26,820 bases of DNA from DATLWR01 sp035576205 (GCA_035576205.1 DATLWR010000068.1:1-26820), one strand, 5' to 3'. Positions 7,632 through 16,291 are shown, counted from the first letter of the stretch. Made by a program: numbers and translations. The notes: a model not told the origin generated them from the sequence alone.

Positions 7632-9581
7632 CTAGCCGAGCCCCAGTGCCCGGCGCATCGCCGCCATGTGCGCCTCGGCCTCCTCACGCGACGCCTCGGA
7701 GTCGGTATCGCGATCCACCCAGCGCAGCACCTGCTGATCCGGTTCGTGCAGGAACGGCGAGGGCGAGCACTTTTCCACCGAACCGAACCGGCGTCGGCTC
7801 TTCGTATGGCTGAGTGTCAGGTGAAAACGCGCACGCGTCATCGCCACATACATCAGCCGTCGCTCCTCTTCCAGCCGGTCCTCATCGACCGCATTGCTAT
7901 GCGGAAAAATCCCTTCGTTCATGCCGACGATATAGACATGCTGGAACTCCAGCCCCTTCGCCGCATGCACGGTCATCAGCCGCACCTGCCCGTTCGGATC
8001 GTCGTCCTCCCTGTCGGCCAGCAGGTATATCTGCTGCAGAAAATCATCCAGCTTGCCGCCGGACTCGGTGTGGCGAATCCACCAGCGCCGCATCTCCATC
8101 AGGTTGCCCATACGGCGTTCGGCCACATCCTCGTCGTCCGCTTCGCCCCGAATCGCCTTTTCCAGCAGTGTACGCTCCAGCACCGCATCGAAGGCATCGT
8201 CCGGCTCGCCATGCAGAAAGAGATGTTCCAGGCCGACGATCAGTTCGCCGAACTCGACCAGCGTGACGGACTTGCCGTGCTGCAGGCGTTCATCGAGGCA
8301 TGCTTCAAGCAATGAGCAGTTGTGCTCGTGCGCAAATTCGCCCAGATCGCCCAGCGCCTTGTCGCCGATGCCACGACGGGGACGACCGATGGCACGCAGG
8401 AAGGCGAGATCGTCACCGAAGTTGGAAATCAGGCGCAGATAGGCCAGCAGGTCCTGAATTTCGGCCCGGTCGAAAAAGGAAAGCCCGCCGCTGACATGGT
8501 AGGGAACACCTGCCTCGCGCAACGCCATTTCGATGGCGCGAGACTGGAAGCCGGCGCGGTAAAGTACGCAGAAGTCATCCCAGTGTGCTTCGCTGGTGGC
8601 ACGACAGGCCCTGATATCGCCAGCCACCCGCCGTGCCTCCTCCTCGGAATCAGGGCTCTCCCAGACCCGTACCGGCTTACCGGTACCGAGGTTGGAGCGC
8701 AGCGTCTTGCCGAGACGCTCGCCGTTGTTGGCGATCAGAGAGTTGGCTGCCGTCAGGATCGAACCTGTCGAGCGGTAGTTCTCCTCCAGCCGGATCACTG
8801 TCAGATCATCGAAATCCCGCTCCAGCTGGAACAGGTTGCGCACCTCCGCACCGCGCCAGCCATAGATCGACTGGTCATCGTCACCTACCACGGTCAGGTT
8901 GCCGTGCGGTGGCACCAGCAGACGCACCAGCTCGTACTGGACGCGGCTGGAATCCTGGTATTCGTCGACCAGGAAGTGGCGCGCCCGCGACTGCCACAGG
9001 TCACGTACCTCCTGATGCTCGGTCAGCAGCCGGATCGGCAACAGCATCAGGTCGTCGAAGTCGACGGCATTCATCTTCTGCAGCAATTCGTCGTAGCGCT
9101 CGCGAATCGCATTCAATGCGTTGTCGGCTTCCGGCAGCAGGTCGTTCTTCAGCTGCGAGATACGTCCCAGCAGGCGATCGAGCTGGTCGGCATCGATCGG
9201 CATCTTCAGATCGCTCAACACCGAGCGCAGCACCGAGCGCTGTTCGGCACCCGCATAGACCGACAGGTTGGCACGGCGTCCGGTCAAAGCGGCATGTTCG
9301 CGAACCATCGTCAGGCCCAGGGCATGGAAGGTGCAGATGCGTAACCGCTTCGCCCGCTCTCCCAGCCGCGCCTGCAGACGCTCGCGCATCTCCCGTGCGG
9401 CCTTGTTGGTGAAGGTCACGGCGGTGATGGCATCCTCGGGCACGTCGCGCTCGACCAAGGCCGCGATGCGCTCGGTAATCACGCGCGTCTTGCCGGAGCC
9501 TGCGCCGGCCAGTACCAGCAAGGGCCCGCCCCGATGATGTACCGCCCGATACTGTTCCTCGTTGAGATTCGTGCCCGACAT
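7632..9581 (-). CDS. rep: ATP-dependent DNA helicase Rep (UvrD/Rep/PcrA superfamily I)
   Basis: A 649-residue 3'-5' DNA helicase. Motifs in order are Q-motif LNEEQYRAV (6-14), Walker A AGAGSGKT (25-32), Ia VTFTNKAA (55-62), Walker B VDEYQDSS (205-212), motif III GDDDQSIYGWRGA (233-245), motif IV EENYRST, motif V LMTVHAAKGLEF and motif VI LMYVAMTRA. The VDEYQD-x2-x3-QYEL and SGGLSFFDRAEIQDLLAYLR segments are closer to Rep than to UvrD, and the length is near E. coli Rep (673) rather than UvrD (720). Rep helps the replisome pass protein roadblocks and restart. The ATG at 9581 has no convincing ribosome site. Convergent with the PilZ-like gene and divergent from the phosphohexomutase. Confidence 0.9.
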   Translation of the reverse strand: MSGTNLNEEQYRAVHHRGGPLLVLAGAGSGKTRVITERIAALVERDVPEDAITAVTFTNKAAREMRERLQARLGERAKRLRICTFHALGLTMVREHAALTGRRANLSVYAGAEQRSVLRSVLSDLKMPIDADQLDRLLGRISQLKNDLLPEADNALNAIRERYDELLQKMNAVDFDDLMLLPIRLLTEHQEVRDLWQSRARHFLVDEYQDSSRVQYELVRLLVPPHGNLTVVGDDDQSIYGWRGAEVRNLFQLERDFDDLTVIRLEENYRSTGSILTAANSLIANNGERLGKTLRSNLGTGKPVRVWESPDSEEEARRVAGDIRACRATSEAHWDDFCVLYRAGFQSRAIEMALREAGVPYHVSGGLSFFDRAEIQDLLAYLRLISNFGDDLAFLRAIGRPRRGIGDKALGDLGEFAHEHNCSLLEACLDERLQHGKSVTLVEFGELIVGLEHLFLHGEPDDAFDAVLERTLLEKAIRGEADDEDVAERRMGNLMEMRRWWIRHTESGGKLDDFLQQIYLLADREDDDPNGQVRLMTVHAAKGLEFQHVYIVGMNEGIFPHSNAVDEDRLEEERRLMYVAMTRARFHLTLSHTKSRRRFGSVEKCSPSPFLHEPDQQVLRWVDRDTDSEASREEAEAHMAAMRRALGLG

Positions 9582-9589
9582 GGCGGTGC

Positions 9590-9617
9590 AGCATAGAAGC
9601 TGCCTTTCTTATCGCAA
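9590..9617 (-). promoter_or_regulatory. Weak promoter-like pair just before the helicase start
   Basis: On the minus strand, TTGCGA (9617-9612), a 16-base spacer, then TATGCT (9595-9590). Transcription would begin only two or so bases before the ATG at 9581, giving a nearly leaderless mRNA; this agrees with the lack of a Shine-Dalgarno sequence but is weak evidence. Confidence 0.3.
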
Positions 9618-9675
9618 GCCTCGGTTTTAGGATGTCCACCGCATCCGGCAAACACCGGCTATTTCAGGAGTCAGC

Positions 9676-11034
9676 ATGCAGAGTTTTCCCCATCAAGCCT
9701 TCCGCGAATACGATATCCGCGGGCTGGCGGGCAGCGAAATCACCGAAGATGTCGCCTACCGTCTCGGCCTCGCCTACGCCTCGCTGCTGCCGGCTCCTGA
9801 AAAGCGCCCGGTGGTCATCGGCCGCGACGTGCGCCTCTCCGGTCCGGCGCTGATGGCAGCGGTTATCGAGGGCGTGCTGGATGGCGGCCGCGACGTGATC
9901 GACATCGGCATGGTGCCGACGCCGCTCGCCTACTACGGCGTCTACCATCTCGATGCGTCCGGCTGTATCCAGATCACCGCCAGCCATAACCCGGGCGAAT
10001 ACAACGGCTTCAAGCTGATGCGCGGCAAGGAGAGCCTGCACGGCGCCGACATCCAGAAACTGAAGACCACGATGCTGGAACTACCGGCCAAGGCGGCCAA
10101 ACGCGGCACGCAGCAGAGCATCGACGTGACCGGTGATTACAGCGACTTCGTCGCCGGCGACTGCAAGCTCGGGCGGCCGCTGAAGGTGGTCATCGACGCC
10201 GGCAACGGCCCCTCCGGTGTCATCGCTGCACCGATCTACCGGCGGCTGGGTTGTGAGGTGATCGAACTGTTCTGTGAGCCGGACGGCAATTTCCCGAACC
10301 ATCACCCCGACCCGACGGTGGAAGCCAACATGACCGACCTCGCCGAAGCCGTGCAGCAACATGCCGCCGACCTCGGCATCGCCTTCGATGGCGACGGCGA
10401 CCGCATCGGCGTGGTGGACGAACACGGCAACATCATCTGGGGCGACATGCTGCTGGTGATCCTCTCCCGGCATCTGCTGAAGGAGCATCCGGGTGCCACC
10501 ATCATCTCGGAGGTGAAGTGCTCCGAGCACATGTATGCCGACATCGCCCGCCACGGCGGCAAGCCGATCATGTGGCGCACAGGGCATTCGCCGATCAAGG
10601 CGAAGATGAAACAGACCGGCGCCCTGCTGGCCGGCGAGATGAGCGGCCACATGTTCTTCGCCGACCGCTTCTTCGGCTTCGACGATGCCGTCTATGCCGG
10701 CGCCCGCATCATGCAGGCGGTGGCGGACCAGGCCGGGAAGGTATCGCAGATACTGCACGACGTGCCCCACTCGGTGACCACACCGGAGATTCGCGTCGAT
10801 TGCCCGGACGACCGCAAGTTCTCGCTGGTCGAGGAAGCGAAGGCGCATTTCATCGCCGCTGGCTACGAGATCATCGACGTCGACGGCGTGCGTGTGAAGT
10901 TTGCCGACGGCTGGGGCCTGCTGCGCGCCTCCAACACGCAACCAAGCCTGGTGCTGCGTTTCGAGGCACCGAGCGAGGAGCGGATGCACGAGATGCGCGA
11001 CCTGATCGAAGGCTGGTTGCGAACGCACGCCTGA
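9676..11034 (+). CDS. Phosphomannomutase/phosphoglucomutase
   Basis: A 452-residue alpha-D-phosphohexomutase of the AlgC/ManB type. The phosphoserine loop TASHNPGEYNG has catalytic Ser103; the Mg2+ loop DGDGDR spans 238-243; the sugar-binding loop GEMSGH spans 320-325; the phosphate-binding RASNTQPSL spans 418-426 in the last domain. The enzyme interconverts mannose-6-P/mannose-1-P and glucose-6-P/glucose-1-P through a bisphosphate intermediate and supplies precursors for lipopolysaccharide, exopolysaccharide or GDP-mannose. The start is well supported by CAGGAG five bases before the ATG. It is a single gene, with no polysaccharide genes beside it, so the choice between an algC- and a manB-like role is open. 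Its stop codon forms part of an inverted repeat shared with the convergent recG. Confidence 0.92.
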   Translation: MQSFPHQAFREYDIRGLAGSEITEDVAYRLGLAYASLLPAPEKRPVVIGRDVRLSGPALMAAVIEGVLDGGRDVIDIGMVPTPLAYYGVYHLDASGCIQITASHNPGEYNGFKLMRGKESLHGADIQKLKTTMLELPAKAAKRGTQQSIDVTGDYSDFVAGDCKLGRPLKVVIDAGNGPSGVIAAPIYRRLGCEVIELFCEPDGNFPNHHPDPTVEANMTDLAEAVQQHAADLGIAFDGDGDRIGVVDEHGNIIWGDMLLVILSRHLLKEHPGATIISEVKCSEHMYADIARHGGKPIMWRTGHSPIKAKMKQTGALLAGEMSGHMFFADRFFGFDDAVYAGARIMQAVADQAGKVSQILHDVPHSVTTPEIRVDCPDDRKFSLVEEAKAHFIAAGYEIIDVDGVRVKFADGWGLLRASNTQPSLVLRFEAPSEERMHEMRDLIEGWLRTHA

Positions 11035-11058
11035 TCCGGCTGACAGCAGGCCGGATCA
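11032..11058. other. Perfect 9-bp inverted repeat spanning both stop codons of convergent genes
   Basis: TGATCCGGC (11032-11040) pairs with GCCGGATCA (11050-11058) across a 9-base loop. The left arm begins with the TGA of the phosphohexomutase gene and the right arm ends with the stop of recG on the other strand. There is no T-tract on either side, so it is not a classical intrinsic terminator, but the hairpin would form at both mRNA 3' ends. Confidence 0.6.
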
Positions 11059-13053
11059 ATCCACCGCTTCGGCTGCCGGCCGCCAGAAACGAACCGCCTC
11101 CTCCGGCAACATCGCCTCCGGTAGCAGCTCGGCATAGCGCCGGATCAACGACGCATCGCAGGCCGGATCGATTAGCCGGAAGCCCGCCTCACCGCTCTGG
11201 CGGGTACCGATCGCGTCGCCGCTGCCGCGCAAGCCAAGATCCGCTTCCGCAAGCTCCAGACCGTCGTGGGTGGCAACCATGCGCTGCAGTCGGGCGATGG
11301 CGCTCTCCGAAGCCTCCTTGCCGGGAATCAGGATGCAGTAACCCTGCGCCTCGGAGCGGCCGACACGGCCGCGCAGCTGGTGCAGTTGGGCGAGGCCGTA
11401 GCGGTCGGCATGCTCGATGACGATAACGCGTGCCGCCGGCACGTTCACCCCCACCTCAATCACCGTGGTGGAGACCAGCATGCGGCTACGCCCGGCCGAA
11501 AACGCCTCCAGCGCCGCGCTCTTATCCGCCGACTTCATGCGGCCATGCAGCGGCAGCACGTTCGCCTCGGGAAAACGCTCCCTGAGTGCCACCGCCCGCT
11601 GCTCGACCGAGACGCCATCCTCCTCTTCATCGATACGCGGCACGATCCAGTAGACCTGCCCGCCCTCGTCCATGATGCGGTCGAGCCCCTCGGCCAGCTG
11701 ACCGCGACGGGTCAGCACGCGCGTATCCACCGGCTTGCGGCCCGGCGGCATGCCGTGCATCACGGAGAGATCGAGATCGCCATAGAGCGCCAGAGCCAGT
11801 GAGCGCGGGATCGGGGTGGCGGTCATGCCGAGCAGGTGTACGGCTTGCCCACGCTCGGCCAGCGCCCAGCGCTGCTTGACTCCGAACCGGTGCTGCTCGT
11901 CGACGATGGCAAGTCCCAGCCGGTGATAACCCACCGTATCGGCAATCAGCGCGTGCGTGCCGATCACACAGCTGGTACTGCCGTCGGCCAACCCCTGCCG
12001 GATTTTGCGTTTGGCCGCAGCGGGCGTGGAACCGGTCAGCAGCTCCACCTCGATGCCGGCAGGTTCGAGCAGTTCGGCGAGGGTCGCGGCATGCTGGCCG
12101 GCCAGCACCTCGGTCGGCGCCATGATCGCAGCCTGCAGGCCCGCATCGGCGCAGGCGGCCAGTGCCAGCGCTGCCACCCAGGTCTTGCCCGCACCGACAT
12201 CGCCCTGTACCAGCCGGTGCATGCGCTTGCCGGAAGCAAGGTCATCGGCAATCTCCTGCCACACCTCCGATTGCGCTTTTGTCAGCGGAAAGGGGAGCGA
12301 GGCCAGAAGTTGTTGGACCTTTGTGCCGGCACGAATCGACGGAGCAGCGATTTCGGCCTGCCGTTTCTTCTCGCGCATCAATTGCAGGTAGACGGTCAGC
12401 TCCTCCAGCTGGCAGCGCTGACGGGCGGCGGCGAGGCCGTCGAGTCCGTCGGGCTGATGCAGCATGCTCAGGGAGCGGGCCAGAACCGGCAGGTCGGTGA
12501 ACTTTGAGTCCAGCGGGCTTGCAGCACCCTGCGGCAGCATCCCCAGCGCCTTGCCGATCAGGTCTGACAGCCGCCGGCTCGTCAGCCCGGCCAGAGTCGG
12601 ATAGACGGGACGGAATCCTGGCTGGTACTGCTCCGTCACCTGCCATTCGGGATGCGACATCTGCAGGTGTCCTTTCCATATCTCCGGCACCCCGCGCACG
12701 CTGATCTGGCGCCCTTCGCTCAAACGTGCATCGCTCATCATGTAGCCGGAGTGGAAGAAGTGCAGCGAAATCTGGCCGGTCTCGTCGGCCAGCACGATAT
12801 TCACCTGCCGGTTGCGACCGAAGCCGCGCGCCGTCTTGCGTACGATATGGCCGACGATGCGCGCCGGTATGCCTTCGCCGAGAAGCGCAATCGGCACCAC
12901 TTCGCGATCATCCTCGTAATCCTTGGGAAAATGCAGCAGCAGATCGCCGAGATTCTGGATGCCGCGGCCCGCCAGGCGCTTCTCGAGCGCCGGCCCCACG
13001 CCGGCGATTTGGCCCAGCGGCTCGAGGAGCATCCCGTACAGGCTGGCATTCAT
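11056..13053 (-). CDS. recG: ATP-dependent DNA helicase RecG
   Basis: A 665-residue protein (E. coli RecG has 693). The N-terminal wedge/OB region (about 1-200) starts with GQIAGVGPALEKRLAGRGI and DLLLHFPKDYED, typical of RecG. The helicase core has Walker A GDVGAGKT (about 284-291), DEQHRFG (about 385-391), TATPIPRSLAL, and the C-terminal motif VI HQLRGRVGRSEAQGYC. RecG remodels stalled replication forks and migrates Holliday junctions. The reading frame extends upstream to a TTG at 13104; I prefer the ATG at 13053 because homologues begin just there, although the ribosome site is poor (the ATG at 13032 is another option). In E. coli recG ends the gmk-rpoZ-spoT-trmH-recG series; here rpmB on the opposite strand separates it from ridA. 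Confidence 0.93.
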   Translation of the reverse strand: MNASLYGMLLEPLGQIAGVGPALEKRLAGRGIQNLGDLLLHFPKDYEDDREVVPIALLGEGIPARIVGHIVRKTARGFGRNRQVNIVLADETGQISLHFFHSGYMMSDARLSEGRQISVRGVPEIWKGHLQMSHPEWQVTEQYQPGFRPVYPTLAGLTSRRLSDLIGKALGMLPQGAASPLDSKFTDLPVLARSLSMLHQPDGLDGLAAARQRCQLEELTVYLQLMREKKRQAEIAAPSIRAGTKVQQLLASLPFPLTKAQSEVWQEIADDLASGKRMHRLVQGDVGAGKTWVAALALAACADAGLQAAIMAPTEVLAGQHAATLAELLEPAGIEVELLTGSTPAAAKRKIRQGLADGSTSCVIGTHALIADTVGYHRLGLAIVDEQHRFGVKQRWALAERGQAVHLLGMTATPIPRSLALALYGDLDLSVMHGMPPGRKPVDTRVLTRRGQLAEGLDRIMDEGGQVYWIVPRIDEEEDGVSVEQRAVALRERFPEANVLPLHGRMKSADKSAALEAFSAGRSRMLVSTTVIEVGVNVPAARVIVIEHADRYGLAQLHQLRGRVGRSEAQGYCILIPGKEASESAIARLQRMVATHDGLELAEADLGLRGSGDAIGTRQSGEAGFRLIDPACDASLIRRYAELLPEAMLPEEAVRFWRPAAEAVD

Positions 13054-13127
13054 GCAGGCATCATGGTGCCATGGGCCGGCTGCCTCAAGAGCGGAGACGG
13101 GCAAAGCGGCTTTTGCGAAGTTGGGGC

Positions 13128-13156
13128 TTGTCTCGGCAGCCAGCTTCGCATAAAGT
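13128..13156 (+). promoter_or_regulatory. Sigma-70 promoter for rpmB
   Basis: TTGTCT (13128-13133), a 17-base spacer and TAAAGT (13151-13156), with a start expected near 13163 and a 20-base leader. It lies between the divergent recG and rpmB genes; four of six bases match in each box. Confidence 0.5.
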
Positions 13157-13182
13157 GCGCGCCGTTTTCATGGAGGTATGAC

Positions 13183-13374
13183 ATGGCCAAGCGTTGCGAA
13201 ATTTGCGGAAAGGGTCCGGTCAGCGGTAACAATGTGAGCCACGCGCACAATGTGACGCGTCGCCGTTTCCTGCCAAACCTGCAGAAGGTGCGCGCTATCG
13301 TTTCCGGTCGCGTCGCCTCGATCAAGGTTTGCACCAGCTGCCTGCGTTCCAACAAGGTCCAGAAAGCAGCCTGA
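13183..13374 (+). CDS. rpmB: 50S ribosomal protein L28, short zinc-ribbon (C+) form
   Basis: A 63-residue ribosomal protein preceded by GGAGGT five bases before the ATG. The sequence opens with MAKRCEICGKGPVSGNN and contains SHAHNVTRRRFLPNLQKVR, the L28 signature. Two CxxC pairs (C5/C8 and C50/C53) form a complete zinc site, so this is the short C+ type (about 62 residues, as in B. subtilis) rather than the 78-residue cysteine-poor E. coli form. rpmG (L33), often adjacent, is not here; the gene stands alone with its own promoter and a strong terminator. Confidence 0.95.
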   Translation: MAKRCEICGKGPVSGNNVSHAHNVTRRRFLPNLQKVRAIVSGRVASIKVCTSCLRSNKVQKAA

Positions 13375-13393
13375 TCTTTTCCCGTTTCTGAAT

Positions 13394-13423
13394 AAAAGGG
13401 GCGCCTCTCGGGGCGCCCCTTTT
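13394..13423. terminator. Bidirectional intrinsic terminator between rpmB and ridA
   Basis: A perfect 12-bp stem (13394-13405 with 13412-13423) around the loop TCTCGG. The arms start and end with A4/T4 runs, so on the plus strand the GC stem is followed by TTTTT and on the minus strand by TTTTATT. It ends rpmB transcription from the left and the long minus-strand spoT-ridA run from the right. Confidence 0.9.
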
Positions 13424-13442
13424 TCATTTCACCAACCGCATT

Positions 13443-13847
13443 TCACCAGCCGAATGTTTCAGATGACACGCTGGCGATCAGATCCATCTCCACTTTGGCC
13501 CCAAGCGGCAGTGCCGCCACTGCGACGGTTGCCCGCGCCGGCCGATGCTCGCCCAGCCATTCGGCATAGATGGTATTCACCAACGGAAAATCCGCCATAT
13601 CGGTCAGGAAGATGTTCACCTTCAGGATACGGCTGGTATCGGCACCGGCAGCTGCCAGCACGGCCGAAAGGTTACGGGTCACCTGCTTGGCCTGCTCCTC
13701 CACCGTATCGCCGACCAGCTTGCCCGTGGCCGGGTCGAGGCCGATCTGGCCGGAGGCATAGAGCATGCCGTCGTGCAGCATCGCCTGGCTGTAGGGACCG
13801 ACCGCCTTCGGCGCCTTGTCACTGCGGATGGGTTTAATATCGTTCAT
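13443..13847 (-). CDS. ridA: RidA family reactive intermediate/imine deaminase
   Basis: A 134-residue YjgF/YER057c/UK114 protein with the signature GPYSQAMLHDGMLYASGQIGLDP near the N-terminus and ARATVAVAALPLGAKVEMDLIA near the C-terminus; this includes the Arg (about residue 104) that binds the carboxylate of enamine/imine substrates in RidA. RidA hydrolyses 2-aminoacrylate and related imines released by PLP enzymes such as threonine/serine dehydratase, protecting them from damage. AAGGAG lies 9 bases before the ATG and inside the end of spoT, whose stop is 3 bases upstream, so the two are translated from one message. The ilvA gene at the left edge is a known source of such intermediates, but it is 13 kb away. 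Confidence 0.92.
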   Translation of the reverse strand: MNDIKPIRSDKAPKAVGPYSQAMLHDGMLYASGQIGLDPATGKLVGDTVEEQAKQVTRNLSAVLAAAGADTSRILKVNIFLTDMADFPLVNTIYAEWLGEHRPARATVAVAALPLGAKVEMDLIASVSSETFGW

Positions 13848-13850
13848 CGA

Positions 13851-15980
13851 TCATTTCTCCTTGGAATGTTTGCGGCTGAAAATATCGCGCAACGTCTCGC
13901 CGAAACCGCGCGTCGCCGGCTTGCCGGACAGCCCCACCTGGTTGCGACGGCCGACCTGCGCCACACCGTCGATGGCGCGCACGGCACGCAGCACCTCGGC
14001 CAGATGCTTGCGATCCTCCACCTCGACGAGGAACAACAGCTCGGTCATCGAACCGCCGCGCTGACGCAGCTTCAGATCCTCGATACTGGAGCGCGCCTCG
14101 GCCAGCGCCCGCGATACCTTGGCCAGCATGCCGCGCTCGTTGTGGGCCCGAACGTCGATGCCGGTCAGGAAGGTCTGGCCCGGCTGCGGCTTCCAGTTCA
14201 CCTCCAGCCAGTCGCCCTTCTTGGTGTCGCTGACGACCGAGCACTTGCGATGATGCAGCACGATGCCATGCCCGGGACTGAACAGGCCGAGCACCGGATC
14301 ACCGGGAATCGGATGACAGCAGTCGGCGGCCTGCATCAGCGTCTTCTCGATGCCGATGATCTGCAGCGGGCTGGTCTGGTGCTGGCCGGCCGCTTCCAGC
14401 AGGTCGTGCACCGGGATATCGCCGCGACCGAGCTTCTCCAGCAGGTTGTCGAGTGTCTGGCAGCCGAGCTTCGTCAGCACCGCATCGGGGACGCTGCTCT
14501 TGCCGAGCGCATCGCGCAGGAACTGCTTGCCGATGCGGATACTCGCCTCGCTCTCCTGCCGGCGGAACCACTGCCGGATCGCCTGCCGGGCGCGCGGGGT
14601 TTTCACGTACTGCAGCCACTGCCGGCTCGGCGTCTGGTCGGGGCTGGTCATGATCTCGATCTGGTCGCCGTTCCGGAGCCGTTGCTGGTAATCGGCCATC
14701 TCGCCGTTGATACGCACGCCGATGCAATGGTGGCCGACGTCGGTGTGCACCGCATAGGCGAAGTCGAGCGGCCGCGCACCGCGAGGCAAGGCGAAGATGT
14801 CGCCGTCGCGGCTGAAGACGTAGACCTCCTGCACGAAGAGGTCGAGCCGCACGTTCTCGAGAAATTCGCCCGGATTGTCGGTCGCCTGGATCAGTTCGGT
14901 CAGCTGCTTGAGCCACTTGAAGCCTTCCTGATCGCGCATCGGCACGTCGCCGCTCTTGTAGAGCCAGTGCGCCGCCACGCCATCCTCAGCGAAGCTGTGC
15001 ATCGATTCGGTACGGATCTGCACCTCGATGCGGAAATTCTCCGGTCCGATCACCGCTGTGTGCAGCGACTGGTAGCCGTTCGGCTTTGGCAACGCGATAT
15101 AATCCTTGAAACGTCCCGGCACCGGCCGGTAGAGGCTGTGGATCACGCCCAGCGCCTGGTAGCAGGTCGGGATATCCTTGACGATGACACGGAAGGCGAC
15201 GAGATCGAAGATCTCCTCGAAGTCGATGTGCTTGCGGTGCATCTTCTCGTGAATGCTGTAGAGGTGCTTCATGCGCCCCTGCACCTTCGCCTCCAGACCG
15301 CCGCGCTGCAGCGCCTCCTGGATGATGCTCTCCAGCCGCTTCTGGGTATCGTGCAGCGAATCGAGCCGATCCCTGAGCTGCGCCATCAGTGCCCGATACG
15401 AAGCCGGATCGATATGCGAGAAGGCGAGATCCTCCATCTCCTGCTTGATCCAGTGGATGCCGAGCCGGTGCGCCAGCGGCGCGTAGATCTGCAGTGTCTC
15501 CTCGGAGATCTTGCGCCGCTTCTCCTCGCGCAGAAACCCCAGCGTGCGCATGTTGTGCAGCCGATCGGCGAGCTTGATGATCAGTACGCGCAGATCCTGC
15601 GCGGTGGCCATCAGCATCTTGCGGAAATTCTCCGCCTGCTTCTGCTCGGAGGAGTTGAAACGGATCTGGCCGATCTTGGTGACGCCGTCGACGAGGCGCG
15701 CCACCTCGGGGCCGAATTTCGCCTGCACCTCCTCGAGCGTGGCCGAGGTGTCCTCGACGGTATCGTGCAGGATGGCCGTGATGATACTGTCCTCGTCCAT
15801 CTTCAGACTGGCGAGGATGCCGGCCACGGCCAGCGGATGAGTCACATAGGGTTCACCCGAGGTGCGCAGCTGCCCGGCATGGGCGTGTGCCGCGAAGACA
15901 TAGGCTCGGTTGAGGCGATCCAGGTCGGCTTTCGGCGCATACGATGCGACGCGCTCGGTAATTTCAAAGATGCGGCTCAC
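13851..15980 (-). CDS. spoT: Bifunctional (p)ppGpp synthetase/hydrolase (SpoT/Rel)
   Basis: A 709-residue protein starting with GTG at 15980. The N-terminal HD hydrolase is intact: H-containing YVTHPLAVAG (45-54), HDTVEDT (72-78) and LADRLHNMRTL (137-147). The synthetase domain follows with GRMKHLYSIHEKMHRK (235-250), AFRVIV (262-267), RFKDYIALPKPNGYQSLHT (290-308) and AEDGVAAHW (331-339). A TGS domain starts at VYVFSRDGDIFALPRGA (about 390) and an ACT domain closes the protein (about 635-709). Both catalytic halves look complete, so it can probably make and degrade the alarmone. No separate relA is visible in the window. It sits between rpoZ, whose product is a ppGpp contact on RNA polymerase in E. 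coli, and ridA. Confidence 0.95.
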   Translation of the reverse strand: MSRIFEITERVASYAPKADLDRLNRAYVFAAHAHAGQLRTSGEPYVTHPLAVAGILASLKMDEDSIITAILHDTVEDTSATLEEVQAKFGPEVARLVDGVTKIGQIRFNSSEQKQAENFRKMLMATAQDLRVLIIKLADRLHNMRTLGFLREEKRRKISEETLQIYAPLAHRLGIHWIKQEMEDLAFSHIDPASYRALMAQLRDRLDSLHDTQKRLESIIQEALQRGGLEAKVQGRMKHLYSIHEKMHRKHIDFEEIFDLVAFRVIVKDIPTCYQALGVIHSLYRPVPGRFKDYIALPKPNGYQSLHTAVIGPENFRIEVQIRTESMHSFAEDGVAAHWLYKSGDVPMRDQEGFKWLKQLTELIQATDNPGEFLENVRLDLFVQEVYVFSRDGDIFALPRGARPLDFAYAVHTDVGHHCIGVRINGEMADYQQRLRNGDQIEIMTSPDQTPSRQWLQYVKTPRARQAIRQWFRRQESEASIRIGKQFLRDALGKSSVPDAVLTKLGCQTLDNLLEKLGRGDIPVHDLLEAAGQHQTSPLQIIGIEKTLMQAADCCHPIPGDPVLGLFSPGHGIVLHHRKCSVVSDTKKGDWLEVNWKPQPGQTFLTGIDVRAHNERGMLAKVSRALAEARSSIEDLKLRQRGGSMTELLFLVEVEDRKHLAEVLRAVRAIDGVAQVGRRNQVGLSGKPATRGFGETLRDIFSRKHSKEK

Positions 15981-16027
15981 GTCGGCCGATTCAGAACAGA
16001 CGAATCATCGACGCGGCCGGCACGGGA

Positions 16028-16291
16028 TTACTCCTCCTCGTCGGAGATCGCTTCCCTGGCAGCGGCAGCCATGCGACTGCGCTCGATGTCGTCGAGTTCA
16101 TACAGCGTTTCCCAGCTCACATGGCCGGCGCCGATTTCACGCAGGGCGTGAACGGTGGGCTTGTCGCCCTCCTCTTCAACCAACCGAGGCATCCCCTTCA
16201 GCAGCTGGCGGGCGCGCTTGGCGGAGAGCACCACCATCTCGAAGCGATTGGGATAATAACGGATACAATCTTCAACAGTAACACGAGCCAT
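16028..16291 (-). CDS. rpoZ: DNA-directed RNA polymerase omega subunit
   Basis: An 87-residue protein starting MARVTVEDCIRYYPNRFEMV, with the SAKRARQL helix that binds the C-terminal tail of beta-prime, and an acidic C-terminus ending DEEE. GGAGGT lies 7 bases before the ATG. Omega helps assemble RNA polymerase and, in E. coli, forms one ppGpp site at the omega/beta-prime interface. It is followed after 47 bases by spoT and preceded after 75 bases by gmk, the classical order. Confidence 0.95.
   Translation of the reverse strand: MARVTVEDCIRYYPNRFEMVVLSAKRARQLLKGMPRLVEEEGDKPTVHALREIGAGHVSWETLYELDDIERSRMAAAAREAISDEEE

Noticed and set aside
12652..13374. Reading rpmB as the end of a longer 240-codon gene starting at 12652
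   Set aside because: L28 begins at the ATG at 13183 with a near-perfect ribosome site; the upstream part is antisense to recG.
13545..16151. Open frame of 868 codons on the plus strand across ridA, spoT and part of rpoZ
   Set aside because: It lies antisense to three well-supported genes, has low-complexity His/Arg/Leu/Asp-rich composition typical of GC-rich antisense frames, and matches no family.
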